The translations under genes were made by a program, and so were the position numbers. The notes under the pieces were generated by a model, which ran no database searches, was not told the DNA's origin, and saw nothing but the letters and a program-made list of their open reading frames with translations. Positions 38,401 to 46,384 of a stretch of 64,000 nucleotides of DNA are shown here, piece by piece (within the stretch, counting starts at the first letter, position 1; every line of letters begins with the position of its first letter). This DNA comes from Capitulum mitella. Lineage: Eukaryota > Arthropoda > Thecostraca > Pollicipedomorpha > Pollicipedidae. The DNA lies in NCBI GenBank assembly GCA_030062745.1, contig CP099848.1, forward strand, positions 9,073,501 to 9,137,500. The letters are read 5' to 3'.

Positions 38401-41400
38401 AATTTCAAAGTTTTGCCGATTTCCGTGGCATATAAAACTTTCTCGTGAAAGTGCGGGGCTGTATTTAAGCACAGCATTTCCAGCTTTGGTCTAAGGGTAC
38501 CACATGCTGTCTACAGCATTGCCTTGGTGCTCCAAATCTTATAAATGAGCTGGTTTGTCCCGCAGAAATAACATTTCATGCAGAGGACGGCTAGGAAGAG
38601 CCAATTTTGGCCAGCGGACAGAGTGAAACAGCACCTGAAGGGAAAAGTTAATCCAAAAGAGCGGGAGCGTTTTCCAACTAATGTTGAACACATACCCATT
38701 ACGGTGTCCCTGAAAGCCTGCTCAACAGCGCGGTATGGTTACAACGTCCATGATTCGATCAGGAAACGAGCATTAAAGAAAATGGCACGAAAATGAGGTG
38801 AAATCCCGGTGGTGAGACGACCCCCGGGCATCGTTTATCGGAGTCGCTGATTCGGCAAATGTCCACGGTCGGCTGAATGACAGTAGTGTTCATCCCCACT
38901 CTGTGCGACGGCGGACGAGGTGATTTCCACTCTGCCAGAGCTGGGTCCGGGGCGATGGGTCCACCGGCCGGAGACAGGCCAACCTGGTTAGAATGGTGAA
39001 CAGACTCGTAGAGCTTACTGATGACAGCAGTGATGTCTTTATAAACATCTAAAATTTAGTAAAATCGTCGCCAATCATATACAAGCATCATGAGTCGGGT
39101 CCTAGGGACGCACACGACCTCTTGCGCTCGTTGAAATACCTGCTTGTGCTGCCGCATACGACATCCAACGTGTACCAGGGAGGCAAAAGGGCAATGGATA
39201 GGGGAGTATCTTTCCGGCATTTTCGCAATTTGCAAAAGTTGCATGCTGCATAGGAAGAATCGAAAACAACGCAGAAATCGCATTCCGTCACCGTTGTCGT
39301 GATGACGTGATGATTTCCGTGATGACGTCCTTGGTATTTGCCTGCCGGAAGGCTCATTGGTAACTGAGGTGTGAAAAATCTTTCACTTTGCAGATCAGTC
39401 GCTGAGATAGCGTCACTTGTCATCATGTCGTGCCGACGCCAATGTTTGGCCACATCCGGCCGGTCGGCGCTATACTTCAAAACCCAACCGGGGGACGAAG
39501 GCGCCCTCCCCCAACTGAAGGTGTCCGTACCCCACGCAAGACGCTTCTCGTATCAAGGGCGACGTCTCACACTTGAAGGCGCTCCTTCCCATCAAAGGCG
39601 CCTTTGCGTCGCATAAGGTGCCTCTGTCGTCAAAAGCGACCCTCCCCGACCTTTCCCACCTGATGGAGACGTCTCGCCATGGCCGTTTTCAGCAGGTCGT
39701 CTGTGAGCTGAAATGATGGTGCTGTGCTCCGAACATTAACATAAATCGACTATGGATATGAAGATGGATATGAAGATGGATAAGGAGCGACATGAATACC
39801 TTGTCATCTGACGATCATGTATCAAACTTAACGAAAACTTAAACGGATTAATACGTAAATAAAGACAAAATACGGAAACATTAACGGAAGGTCTGGGTAC
39901 AGCTCGCATAAGCGAGCTTAACGTATATGTTTTTTCATTGTGACTCGCGGCCGGATTAAGGCACACCTAAATAATGAAACCGGGACTCTTCCCTTCCCAA
40001 CGGTCAAAAGCTGAGTATGACTGACAAAAGAGGGACAAAAATCCTGTTTTTTTGCCGTATGGTTGCGCAAATGTGGTTCGTAGATGCATATACACCCGCA
40101 AAAAGACACAAAGTAACACTCCGTCTGAGACCATGATATTCCGAAGCGAAGTGTGTTTCAACAATGACATCACGTAAAAACTCATGAGAAATAAATGTTC
40201 CGTTAAATAAAATGTTGAAATTCTACTGAAACTACCCAACAATGTTTTAACCCTATTCCCGGAGGGCTAGACGATATGGCCGATTTCCGGCCAGGGGAGC
40301 GGATTGCCCCCCCCCCCAGATCTCGAGAATTACTCATCCGATTTCCTTGCAACAAACGGCTATCTATTTGCCATGACGTTAACTACGTCCTTATAAAAAG
40401 AAGCTTTCAAAACTTTGCAAAGGTTGGATACAGGGGGCAAAAAAGTCAAAATGGGGATGTTTTTGGACTTCTTATAACTTTTTTGTTTATTACATATATA
40501 TATATATATATATATATAACTTTATAACGTATATAACTATATATAACTTATAACTTTATTGGTCAATTTTGATGAAGTTGGCATGAATCGAGAGATTATG
40601 GATTGGACTTTTACCATTGGTCCACACATTTCAAATTTTGGCGGAAGTTATAGACGTCACAGGGTTTTGAAAATAGGGGGACTAGTTTTTCAAACACTGA
40701 TTTAACAAAAAAGTTAAAGCACTGTTGTGGCTTCAGCTAGTCATGCTATACTGAAGAAGTACAAATCGTAGCATAATGTTTGTATAATGTTAGCATAGGC
40801 GGTGCCAGGGAATGAAAAAGGGGAACTGTCATGGTCACGTGTTCTTCAGATCAGCTGAAGACCTTTGACCTTAACCCTATTCCCGGAGGGCTAGACGGTA
40901 TGGCCGATTCCCGGCAGGGGGGGGCGGATTCGGCCCCCCCCCCCTGAGATCTCGAGAACTACTTATCCGATTTCATCGCAACAAACGGCAATCGATTTGC
41001 CGTGACGTGAACTACATTTTGATAAAAAGAAATTTTCAAAATTTTGAAATTTGTGGATACAGAGGGGCAAAAATGTCAAAATGGGGGGTACTTTTTGACT
41101 TCTTATAACTCCGTTGTTTATGGACCGATTTCGATGAAACTGGCATCAATCGAGAGATTATGGATAGGGCTTTTACCATGGGTATGCAAATTTGAAATTT
41201 TGAGAAAATTCATGGGCGTTCACAGGGTTTCAAAAATAGGGGGATTAGTTTTCCAATAACGGAATGAACAAAAGAGGCCAAAACACTTTTTTAGCTTTTG
41301 CTAGTCATGTTATGCTAAAGAAGTACAAATCGCATTACAATGTTTGTATAATGTTAGCATAGGCGGTGCCAGGGACATAAAAAAGGGGGAACTGTCATGG

Positions 41401-44400
41401 TCACACGTTTCTCAGATCAACTTGTGACCTTTGACCTTAAATGACCTCCAGTGACCTTGGGGTCGCCTGGAATGATGTTGTGTGCATTCAATATTATCTG
41501 TAAACGTTTTTAATCGATTAAATTCACTCTATTCCAAAAAATTCATTTTTTGGCTTTTGCGATATAGGGTACGTGCACTGACATTTTAGGTCATAGCTCC
41601 GTGACCTGACCTGATATCAAGCTGAAACTTGGTACACAAGTAGAGGGCATCTTTCTACGTCATATATATTCCGGGTTTGGCATTTGAAAAAACCGCGCCG
41701 GAATTATTGCGAAAAAACAAATTTTGACTTTTGACCTTGACCTGACCTTATAAAGTGACCTGAGATAAACAAAATTACATATGCACATTGCCCAACTATT
41801 CAGCTATATATTCATATAAAGTTTTAAGTTCTATCTTAAAAACTCTGTTTTTGGCAGACATTTTCCTTTTACCCTCAACATGGCCAAAAATGACCTGAGG
41901 TGCCTCCCAAAAACGTTGCCTGACTCCGCCCCTGAGCAAAATAGAATTTCGAAATTTTGTCACGGCGCGTAGAAGGAATAGCTAGGAAAAGTCACCAACT
42001 TTCGTGAAGCTGCGTCAAAAAGCCTGGAATTGGCAAGCAAAAAACCCGAGGGGGGGCGGATTCCGCCCCCCCCTGCCGGGAATAGGGTTAAATGACCTCC
42101 AGTGACCTTAGAGTTATTTGGAATGATCTGATGTGCATTTAGTACCATCCGAAAACGTTTCCAGTCATTTGAATTCACTTTATTTCGGAAGTTTTATTTT
42201 ATGGATGTTGTGATATAGGGCACGCGCACTCACATTTTAGGTCATAGCTCCGTGACCCGATCCGATATCGAGCTGAAACTTGATACACAAGTAGAGGACA
42301 CCCTTCTACGTCATATATATTTCGGGTTAGGCATTTAAAAAACAGCACCAAAATTTTTGCTATAAAACCAAATTTTTACTTTTGACCTTGATCTGACCTT
42401 GTGGACGTCAGATGAACAAAATTGAGTTTGCATGGTTCCCAACTATTTAGCTATACATCCATATAAAGTTTTAAGTTCTGTCCTAAAAACGCTACTTTTG
42501 ACAGTCATTTTCCTTTTATCCTCAACATGGCCAAAAATGGCCTGAGGTACCTCCCAAAAAGTTGCCTGGCCCGCCCCTGAGCGAAAAAGAACCCCGAAAT
42601 TTTGTCACAGTATGTAGAAAAAAAGTGGGTAGGAAAACTCACCAAGTTTCGTGAAACTGCGTCGAAAACCCTGGAATTTGCAAGCAAAAAAACCCGAGGG
42701 GGCCGGCCTCAGTCCCCCTGCCGGGAATAGGGTTAAGCCTGGTATATTTTCCACTAGTTGGAAGAAACTCTAAACACTGGATCTGACCACTGGTGGTGGT
42801 CAAAGGTATGTATCAAGCTTACATGCTTGGTGATTTGAAAATCTGTGAAGTCATGTATTTGAAAGCACAGTCGTTGCTTTCTGGTCTTCTTCAGTGTCGG
42901 TGGCTATGCGCCCGGAACCGTTTCCGCGTGACAACAAAAATGGGCACAGGTATGTGTGTGGCAGGTAGCGGGACAGTCAATAATTTGACAGCGTCTGTAT
43001 CAGGTTTGGATCATCTCAGCATGAGTTCTTTGATGTTGTACGAAATGATTTTTTTTAATGGTTCTGGTCCTGTGAATTTTGAAAACGGCCCCACATTGAC
43101 GGGTGGAATGAGATACTGCTATTTGGAGCATAATGGTTGGGAGAGGGTTAAAGTATATTTGTTGGGATTAAGCAAGGCGTTATTAGTCGCATTTTGTATC
43201 CCTTGAACTAGTGCGTCCTTGTCTTACAGCCCCCAGGAAGGCCCGGGCCAAGAAAATCCAAAGTGGCGGACGACTATGTTAATCGATATTTGTGAGGATG
43301 CAGGGGAACATCATTAATCTTAGTGTAGTCATATATTTTGAGATCGCTCATATGGAGCTTATTAGCCGCATGAACTGTTTCCAGGGGTCTGCCGAGGGTG
43401 AATCGGGGGTGAAGGTTGGTGAATCGGGAATAGGAGCCCTTGTTTTCTGTGTGCCTGTTTTCATTTTCGTCGGAAATTTCGTTTATTTTTACCATATTTT
43501 CGTGCTAATCGGAGGAGCCCACGACTCCCGCTGGCCCCCTCCCGTTTTGGATCGGCACCTGGCGACCTGGTAATTATTGGCTGGGTTCTGTTCTGTGGTA
43601 GACATCTTTTTATGTGGAAAACTCTGGGGAATGTCCCGGCTCCGGACACCCCAGCCACTGTTACGAGTTTGTCCAAGCAGATGCCAGCCATATTTCCCAT
43701 TCAAAGGTGTCAAAAAGGGTTTGAACAATGACAAACAACATCTAAGTGCTTTGCGGATGCGTATCACGACAGTCATATCTTGCGGGCGTCCGGCCGTTTG
43801 GCCGCCGTGAAGGCCGTTTCGCAGTCGGTCGCCGAGGGGGCCGATGTAAACTGGGCTGCTGTGTCGGCCGACGCGCTGTGGCAGCCTCAGGGTCCTGCTC
43901 GCGGCGGGTGCGCTGGCTGGGTCCGCCGCCGTCTGCAGAGGAGACCAGTAGCGCCGCGGCCAGTCGTCTGGTCTCGGCCGCACGCTGACCGTCCCAGGAG
44001 AACGGCACCCGGCTCAGCGCCGCCTTGTGACCTTCAGACGTCTATGGCGCGCACCGCCGCCTTTGTTTCCCTCTGCTGCGGCTCGTGGCCGGGCGTTTTC
44101 GCGGGCGGGCGCGGTTTTGCCAGCCAGCGGTTCGGCGGCGCGCCGCTGGCTGGCCGGTCTCCCACACTGGCTGGTGGTTCTTTCAGGTGTCTGGGCCGGC
44201 CAGTCGGCCCAGACCAGAGCCCGGTGCCGGCGTCTCTCGCGCCAGCGACGGCCGCCCACCGGCGCTGGCCGGCCGTACCGGGTAACTAATTAACCTGTTC
44301 GCGTCCTGGCCTGGTCGATTTCAGGGAAGGAAGAGCGTGCAGACTTTTTGTGAACTTCCTTCATAACCCGCGGCGGTGCTCCCCAAACCACGGCCATTTA

Positions 44401-46384
44401 GTGGATCATGAGGTTATCGCATTTTTGGTTCACAGCTTAATCATTGCTGTTAAGAGATCAAATGATTATTTTTCACGAAGATGCTAGGAGTTAAATATAT
44501 TTACCTGTTACGTTGTTCATGAGCAATGGTGCTGTGGCTACTACTTTCACACAGTTTCGTGAAGATTCGTAGATATTTGGACAAAAGAGCTTTAAGGAAA
44601 TGCTTTTTATTACCACGTCTTTCCATGAAAACAGAAATTTTCATGACCGCATCAGTTTGCTGCAGAATTAAATTTCCGTGTTAGGTATGGCCATAAGTGC
44701 GTTAATGGGCACGCCCTGCGCACTGGACCCCGTCACGTCACTTAGCACCGTATTACTGCCTCAGAGGCTGCCACCCCCCTCTGAGGCCTCCGTCCCGTCA
44801 CAGGTAACAATCGTCACCGCTCTCTGAGGCCTCCACTCCGTTACAGGTGCCCATCGTCATCCCGTGGCTGGTTCTCTTCATGTCCGTGTACCTGGTGGTG
44901 GGGCCCATCATAGACGCGCCTCAGATCGAGTACCTGTACGCGCTGGCATTCGTGCTTCTCGGCCCGCTCGTCTACATCCCGTTCGTCCATTACAAGTGGA
45001 CTCCGGCCTTCGCACGTGAGTCTGGAAGGCAGTCACGGACCTGGGCCCAGGCAGATCTCATGTGTGAACTATGAATTCGGCGTTATAGAAAGGGATGCGT
45101 GGCCAGTGATTTTGAATGAGACCTTCCCAGTGCTCTAAGCCAAAGAGTACTGAAAAAGGCTAAAGGTTTGTCAGGGCAAAGTTGCGGTCAACTCACCGAA
45201 AGTTAGGTTTTCTGTAGATTGGGTAGTGAATTAAGCACTGTTGCCTTCCTTGTCATGGGACTCTTGTATGTTGTTATGCTGCTAAATGCTGCTAGATTTA
45301 ACTAAAACTTTAAAACGACATGGCATTGTAGTCCGGGACTTAAAGATTAATGGAGACTTCAGTGAACAACTGTCCAAAATTGACGGGGATTTCCGGCTAG
45401 TTCTGCGATCTTTATAATTGGATCTAAGAACGCTGTGAATTTTGGTTCTGTAATAAGTCGCCACAGTTCGTCCCATGAAACCAAAACAGCCATGTCATTA
45501 GAAAATGAACGGCTCTGAAAACGCATGGAGGGTTCGGGTTAAGCTCCCGCCAGCTCCAGCCACCATGCTTTGGCTCTGCGTGCCTAAGCCGCAAAAGACG
45601 ATGAACAGGAAAGATGTCTTGCGTTCATGGCTGGCAGTTTCGGGGTTGGGGGGTCCGGAGCCCCCCCCCCCTAATATTCAGAGATTTTAACATTGGATCT
45701 ATGGCAATGGCTGAAAAGAAATGGTTTGAAATCCTATGTGAACCCCCTCCAATATTTTCGGGAAATCCCCAGCCATACTTGTACATCTATTCAGTTTCTA
45801 TGCTGATACCTAGTTCTTAATCTTGTACCTCAAAACTTAGTCGCCTTGCATATCAGTGTAAAATCGCGTTTGTTCTACTTATTATTTGACCCACGTTTGG
45901 GTCAAACGCAGGTCAACTACTGGGTAAGGACGATCAGTTCCTTGGATAAACCAGTTGCAGGCTCTTCTAAAACCAGCACGACCAGAAGATTATCGAGAGC
46001 ATCTGGTTTAAATAACAAAAGATAAGCTTCCGTTTTCAAGAATGCCTGTTTTGATACATTTCTGGCCTTAAATGTTGTCCAACTTGTGGTGTTCAAGCGC
46101 TAGTAAGGAACCTCGACTAAACAAGGACATCACACACTGCGCAGTTTGAAAAGCCGAGATAAAATAAGTGAAAATTGGATACTGTCCCCGGGCACCAGTC
46201 GTATTATATTCGTGATTGCACCTATAATCCATGTTTTGCCTTCGTTTACCAATATGTTTCAGTTTTACTCTGACGGCCAGCGCCATCTAGCTTTATCTTC
46301 TCACTGTCCATCGGGTTTTCAGACAAGACCACCGTGTTCCTGCAAAGACTGCTGGAGGTGGTGCCGACCTCCTACGACGACTGA
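4525..46384 (+). CDS. SLC7A9-like: b(0,+)-type amino acid transporter, SLC7A9-like (12 exons)
   Basis: Join 4525-4552, 18399-18578, 21416-21517, 22564-22806, 27633-27758, 28097-28241, 31254-31377, 33354-33457, 37195-37291, 37677-37826, 44847-45015, 46323-46384. All introns are GT-AG, phases match, and the total is 1530 bases (509 residues plus stop). Members of this family are light chains of heteromeric transporters: 12-helix plasma-membrane exchangers of cationic amino acids, cystine and neutral amino acids, disulfide-linked to rBAT (SLC3A1). Visible hallmarks are [13 protein letters not shown] (residues 66-78, substrate-binding unwound helix 1), [16 protein letters not shown] (250-265, helix 6), [13 protein letters not shown] (339-351), HVKRLTP (370-376) and a tail ending [11 protein letters not shown]. 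Cys169 in the helix 3-4 loop (EECEPP) matches the cysteine that bonds the heavy chain (human Cys144), and Trp255 matches human Trp230. Human SLC7A9 has 487 residues. The family call is firm; SLC7A9 rather than a close paralogue is an inference from resemblance across the whole length. Confidence 0.9.
4962..5125. mobile_element. Small element with CAGGGGCGCAGCC ends
   Basis: The left end reads CAGGGGCGCAGCC and the right end, read on the other strand, CATAGGCGCGGCC. G-runs and C-runs lie just inside. This is the look of short non-autonomous DNA transposons with CAGGGGCG-type ends, often hAT-related. No clear target-site duplication was found, so the boundaries are approximate. Confidence 0.45.
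7425..7495 (-). repeat. tRNA-like repeat, possibly a SINE head
   Basis: On the minus strand there is an A-box-like stretch (GGCCCAGTGGTTAGAGCG) and, about 30 bases on, a weak B-box-like stretch (AGTCCGAGCCC). This is the spacing of a tRNA gene. The outer bases do not form an acceptor stem, so a decayed tRNA-derived repeat fits better than a functional tRNA. Confidence 0.4.
7754..7787. repeat. Perfect hairpin, 15 bp arms and TTTT loop
   Basis: The arm TTTTAAACCCGTGCT (7754-7768) is repeated as its exact reverse complement at 7773-7787, around a four-T loop. An A/T-rich tract lies immediately before it. Confidence 0.85.
8237..8264. repeat. CA-rich microsatellite
   Basis: Interrupted (CA)n tract. 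Confidence 0.75.
8462..8910. mobile_element. hAT-like non-autonomous element nested in the TTAA-A copy
   Basis: It begins CAGGGGTGTC and ends GACGCCCCTG, so the ends are inverted repeats with one mismatch. They are flanked by an 8 bp duplication, CTGCCAAA (8454-8461) and CGGCCAAA (8911-8918), again with one mismatch. Eight-base target duplications are typical of hAT transposons. The flanking sequence resumes the TTAA-A element on both sides. It contains a (TA)n tract and no transposase. Confidence 0.7.
8694..8733. repeat. (TA)n microsatellite
   Basis: Uninterrupted TA run of about 20 units inside the hAT-like element. Confidence 0.95.
12767..12897. mobile_element. Short hAT-like element
   Basis: Ends CAGGGACGTAG and CTACGCCCTTG are imperfect inverted repeats. 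The flanks AGTGATTT (12759-12766) and AGTGACTT (12898-12905) form an 8 bp duplication with one mismatch. It has an internal G-run and no coding capacity. Confidence 0.6.
14180..14201. repeat. (TA)n microsatellite
   Basis: About 11 TA units. Confidence 0.9.
14269..14313. repeat. (TA)n microsatellite
   Basis: About 22 TA units, 70 bases after a shorter TA tract. Confidence 0.95.
14760..15080. other. GC-rich, CpG-rich block inside intron 1
   Basis: Composition changes sharply to GC-rich with many CpG. The open frames on both strands are arginine-, alanine- and proline-rich composition artefacts without recognised domains. It might be an alternative promoter of the transporter gene or a regulatory island. 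Confidence 0.35.
15886..16163. repeat. 47 bp tandem array, about six copies
   Basis: Units begin GTACAGTGG at 15886, 15933, 15980, 16027, 16074 and 16121, each containing TTAGCCCGGTCTCT and CCCCGGGTCG. The middle units are nearly identical and the outer ones more diverged, the usual pattern of unequal exchange. Confidence 0.9.
16896..17030. repeat. 45 bp tandem array, three identical copies
   Basis: Copies start at 16896, 16941 and 16986 with AGGCCCATGAAC and are identical by eye. Each unit carries an inverted repeat GAACAT/ATGTTC around a six-base loop. A run of C follows the array. The 45-base period keeps a minus-strand frame open, but the frame is not a gene. Confidence 0.92.
18399..18578 (+). 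CDS. SLC7A9-like: SLC7A9-like exon 2
   Basis: Codes residues 10-70: a hydrophilic, Gly/Asp/Pro-rich cytoplasmic N-terminus, then the start of helix 1 ([18 protein letters not shown]). The acceptor is ttgttccag and the donor gtgagt. The split glycine codon continues in exon 3. Confidence 0.85.
18579..21415 (+). other. Intron 2
   Basis: No coding sequence recognised. Two stretches (about 19686-19815 and 20270-20440) are rich in ATTCCG/GATTC words, a degenerate repeat also seen inverted in intron 4. Confidence 0.7.
19686..20440. repeat. ATTCCG/GATTC-rich degenerate repeat
   Basis: Clusters of ATTCCGATT, GAACCGATT and GATCGATTC words at the two ends of this segment with AT-rich sequence between. 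The stretch at 26415-26850 carries the reverse complement in a similar order (GAATCGG, GTCAGTAAATCAG, AATCAG). Confidence 0.4.
21416..21517 (+). CDS. SLC7A9-like: SLC7A9-like exon 3
   Basis: Codes residues 71-103: SGIFVSPK (the second half of the helix 1 substrate motif), then helix 2 ([14 protein letters not shown]). Acceptor cccgcag, donor gtaagc; both ends are in phase 1. Confidence 0.92.
   Translation, partial: DLGYLCPRRVCSSAPDPLDCLWSCGPGVACCPC
21518..22563 (+). other. Intron 3
   Basis: About 1 kb, no coding sequence recognised. Repeated CCTGAC words occur at 22366-22410 and again at 22532-22551, just before the acceptor. Confidence 0.75.
22564..22806 (+). CDS. SLC7A9-like: SLC7A9-like exon 4
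   Basis: Codes residues 105-184, the largest exon: [18 protein letters not shown], helix 3 and re-entrant region, [18 protein letters not shown], the extracellular loop with Cys169 (EECEPP) and the start of helix 4. Cys169 is the predicted disulfide partner of the heavy chain. Third codon positions are almost all G or C. Donor gtgagc. Confidence 0.95.
23444..23485. repeat. (TA)n microsatellite
   Basis: About 21 TA units. Confidence 0.95.
24144..24313. repeat. 34 bp tandem array, about five copies
   Basis: Units start at 24144, 24178, 24212, 24246 and 24280 with ACTGACTGAG or a close variant, followed by GGGTCAGACTG and CCGGA. A more decayed unit may precede them. Confidence 0.85.
26415..26850. 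repeat. GAATC-rich degenerate repeat, inverted relative to 19.7-20.4 kb
   Basis: GAATCGGAATGAG, AATCAGAATCAGG and GAATCGATTCGCC words flank AT-rich sequence. The order resembles the reverse complement of 19686-20440. Confidence 0.4.
27633..27758 (+). CDS. SLC7A9-like: SLC7A9-like exon 5
   Basis: Codes residues 186-226: [10 protein letters not shown], the loop [15 protein letters not shown] and helix 5 ([15 protein letters not shown]). The donor is gtatgt. A second possible donor 18 bases downstream (gtgttg after 27776) would add six residues in frame, because the end of the exon is duplicated across the splice site. Confidence 0.93.
27759..28096 (+). other. Intron 5 (338 bp, the shortest)
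   Basis: Begins with an 18-base near-duplicate of the exon end. No other feature. Confidence 0.85.
28097..28241 (+). CDS. SLC7A9-like: SLC7A9-like exon 6
   Basis: Codes residues 228-274: the loop after helix 5 and helix 6 with [20 protein letters not shown], the most diagnostic motif of the family. Trp255 aligns with the substrate-gating Trp230 of human b(0,+)AT. Donor gtaaga, phase 2. Confidence 0.95.
28242..31253 (+). other. Intron 6
   Basis: About 3 kb. No exon, clear repeat or RNA gene recognised apart from a C-run at 30266-30279. The last 120 bases become GC-rich towards the acceptor. Confidence 0.65.
31254..31377 (+). CDS. SLC7A9-like: SLC7A9-like exon 7
   Basis: Codes residues 276-316: [17 protein letters not shown] (helix 7), [21 protein letters not shown]. 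The ELLQS.AVAV run closely matches b(0,+)AT. Donor gtgagt, phase 0. Confidence 0.95.
31378..33353 (+). other. Intron 7
   Basis: About 2 kb, no exon recognised. The open frame of about 210 codons at 31924-32553 has no recognisable domain or splice context. Confidence 0.65.
33354..33457 (+). CDS. SLC7A9-like: SLC7A9-like exon 8
   Basis: Codes residues 317-350: [32 protein letters not shown]. The [11 protein letters not shown] run in helix 8 is nearly as in human b(0,+)AT. Donor gtgggt, phase 2. Confidence 0.95.
33741..33915. repeat. 19 bp tandem array, about nine copies
   Basis: Degenerate units of the form CTCGTGAGTTTGTGGAGGG. The spacing is regular but units differ at several positions, so the array is old. 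Confidence 0.8.
34011..35480 (+). mobile_element. TTAA-C element, copy 1
   Basis: The ends read TTATCCCTCCCCGTACC and, on the opposite strand, ATCCATCTTCCCCGTACC: inverted repeats with G/C runs just inside. The whole segment matches 60008-61491 in reverse orientation. Examples are the 'gttagcgagttag' block near the right end and the 'aagagtttgttgtgg' block near 34680. No open frame of interest. The left edge TTAT could be a decayed TTAA, but TTAA sites on both sides are not evident. Confidence 0.7.
36005..36020. repeat. 16 bp perfect palindrome
   Basis: TGAGGTTATAACCTCA reads the same on both strands. The half GATGAGGTTATAACTTA recurs about 45 bases downstream. Confidence 0.7.
37195..37291 (+). 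CDS. SLC7A9-like: SLC7A9-like exon 9
   Basis: Codes residues 352-383: [32 protein letters not shown]. This is the conserved cytoplasmic loop between helices 8 and 9. Acceptor gctccag, donor gtaagc, phase 0. Confidence 0.95.
37292..37676 (+). other. Intron 9 (385 bp)
   Basis: No feature beyond the splice signals. Confidence 0.8.
37677..37826 (+). CDS. SLC7A9-like: SLC7A9-like exon 10
   Basis: Codes residues 384-433, exactly 50 codons: helix 9 ([20 protein letters not shown]), helix 10 ([19 protein letters not shown]) and the loop [10 protein letters not shown]. 'GDI.SL..FFSF..W.FYG' is the family signature here. Donor gtcggt is weaker than the others. Confidence 0.95.
40494..40518. repeat. 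(TA)n microsatellite
   Basis: About 12 TA units inside the outer TTAA-A copy; absent from the inner and 61.6 kb copies at the same place. Confidence 0.9.
40875..42087 (+). mobile_element. TTAA-A element, inner copy
   Basis: 1213 bases between TTAA at 40871-40874 and TTAA at 42088-42091. Both termini are intact (CCCTATTCCCGG and CCGGGAATAGGG). A second copy of the end sequence (ATTCCCGGCAGGGG) lies about 40 bases inside the left terminus. A G-run and a C-run just inside each end could pair. It sits in the outer copy at an internal TTAA whose uninterrupted form is visible in this inner copy at 41438-41441. Confidence 0.85.
43780..44290. other. GC-rich, CpG-rich block inside intron 10
   Basis: Strong local rise in G+C. 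Open frames run across it on both strands but look like composition effects (Arg, Ala, Pro, Gly). No domain recognised. Confidence 0.35.
44847..45015 (+). CDS. SLC7A9-like: SLC7A9-like exon 11
   Basis: Codes residues 434-489: helix 11 ([20 protein letters not shown]), [20 protein letters not shown] (helix 12), and [10 protein letters not shown]. It matches the 'KVPVVIPVL...YLYCVLF' region of b(0,+)AT. Acceptor ccgttacag, donor gtgagt, phase 1. Confidence 0.95.
45016..46322 (+). other. Intron 11
   Basis: 1.3 kb. Contains a C-run at 45661-45671 and, up to the acceptor, copy 2 of repeat R. Confidence 0.75.
46161..46319 (+). repeat. Dispersed repeat R, copy 2
   Basis: Diverged match to 3501-3680, sharing CAGCGCCATCTAGC then TTATCTTCT. 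It ends immediately before the 3' splice site of the last transporter exon and supplies most of its pyrimidine-rich tract. Confidence 0.55.
46323..46384 (+). CDS. SLC7A9-like: SLC7A9-like exon 12 (C-terminus, stop)
   Basis: Codes the second part of His490 and [19 protein letters not shown], then TGA at 46382-46384. The tail aligns with the ITMHLQMLMEVVP tail of human SLC7A9, so this is the true last exon. The acceptor is gggttttcag. Confidence 0.9.

Larger units (their letters stand above)
40251..42732 (+). mobile_element. TTAA-A element, outer copy (split by another copy)
   Basis: Flanked by TTAA at 40247-40250 and 42733-42736. The left part is 40251-40874 and the right part 42092-42732, about 1265 bases together. 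The left terminus is CCCTATTCCCGG and the right terminus its reverse complement. TTAA targets with CCC...GGG ends are the hallmark of piggyBac-superfamily transposons; with no transposase this would be a non-autonomous member. The right part resumes with the sequence that follows the internal TTAA in uninterrupted copies. Confidence 0.8.
37827..44846 (+). other. Intron 10 (7 kb)
   Basis: Dominated by the pair of nested TTAA-A elements at 40251-42732. A GC-rich, CpG-rich block at about 43780-44290 has no recognisable exon. A degenerate GAAGGCGC/CAAAGGCGC-rich stretch lies at 39480-39660. The rest is unremarkable. Confidence 0.7.

Noticed and set aside
42793-43206. 137-codon frame just after the nested TTAA-A elements
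   Set aside because: No known domain, no splice-compatible context and no sign that it is the missing transposase.
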